13,330 nt of DNA from Verrucomicrobiota bacterium (GTDB lineage: Bacteria > Verrucomicrobiota > Verrucomicrobiia > Opitutales > Intestinicryptomonadaceae), in contig QALA01000006.1 of NCBI GenBank assembly GCA_003343565.1, positions 1 through 13,330 of the forward strand, written 5' to 3'. The notes below the pieces were generated by a model. The model saw only the letters and a list, made by a program, of their open reading frames with translations. It did no database searches and had not been told where the DNA came from. This document shows, piece by piece, positions 13,271-13,330 of this stretch (position 1 is the first letter of the stretch; the number at the start of each line of letters is the position of its first letter). Made by a program: the position numbers and the translations under genes.

Positions 13271-13330
13271 GCGTCTGCGCGCTTGTTTTTGGACGCTTAT
13301 TCGGAGCGTCTGTGTGCTTGGTTTTGGGAC
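13271..13330. repeat. Start of a 35-bp tandem repeat at the right edge
   Basis: A unit beginning GCGTCTGCGCGCTTGTTTTT at 13271 recurs as GCGTCTGTGTGCTTGGTTTT at 13306, exactly 35 bp later, matching at 19 of the first 22 positions. The second copy is cut by the window end, so copy number is unknown. Confidence 0.45.
13292..13310 (+). terminator. Weak hairpin downstream of the GH106-like gene
   Basis: GACGCT-TATTCGG-AGCGTC forms a perfect 6-bp stem with a 7-nt loop, 73 bp past the stop codon. The following sequence has a broken T tract (GCTTGGTTTTG). It could be a terminator, but it also arises from the 35-bp repeat and may be incidental. A second small hairpin, CGCCT-TGAC-AGGCG (13230-13243), lacks any T tract. 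Confidence 0.25.

Noticed and set aside
13271..13330. CRISPR array start at the right edge
   Set aside because: The two units are diverged and continuous rather than identical repeats separated by unique spacers, and no cas gene is present.

Overview
The window is GC-rich and holds six protein genes. All look intact except the first, which is cut by the left edge. The gene content suggests a bacterium of the PVC group, most likely Verrucomicrobiota (Opitutia-like) or Lentisphaeria. The strongest pointers are a secreted PD40/beta-propeller protein with two CxxCH haem motifs, of the hydrazine-synthase-alpha-related type common in Planctomycetota and Verrucomicrobiota, and a very large secreted GH106-type glycoside hydrolase. 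This placement is inferred from family distribution recalled from memory, not from a search. No rRNA, tRNA, CRISPR array, insertion sequence or phage gene was seen.

Layout. (1) Positions 1-1121, plus strand: most of a pyrimidine-nucleoside (thymidine) phosphorylase, followed by a plausible intrinsic terminator. (2) 1122-1619: a convergent spacer with inverted repeats and short direct repeats but no believable gene. (3) 1620-4085, minus strand: the secreted two-haem PD40 protein, with a strong Shine-Dalgarno site. (4) 4086-4657: a spacer with three 18-bp tandem repeats just upstream of a candidate promoter, a degenerate 5-bp tandem repeat of 11 units, and dispersed short repeats. (5) 4658-7986, minus strand: uvrA followed by a small DUF486/DMT-type membrane protein, joined by an ATGA stop/start overlap. 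(6) 8019-13219, plus strand: an AI-2E/PerM-type membrane protein, divergent from uvrA across only 32 bp, then a 1321-residue exported GH106-like enzyme. (7) 13220-13330: a short tail with a hairpin and the start of what looks like a 35-bp tandem repeat.

The genes do not form one obvious pathway. The first is nucleoside salvage, uvrA is nucleotide excision repair, the PD40/cytochrome protein is a periplasmic redox or binding protein of unknown substrate, and the GH106 enzyme would attack rhamnose-containing polysaccharide outside the cytoplasm. The most notable observations are as follows. The phosphorylase keeps exact spacing and most active-site residues relative to E. coli DeoA, yet its glycine-rich phosphate loop is completely replaced. 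The PD40 gene is preceded by operator-like 18-bp repeats. The GH106 enzyme carries a roughly 109-residue Ala/Ser/Gly-rich insert. I found no convincing new defence or mobile system.
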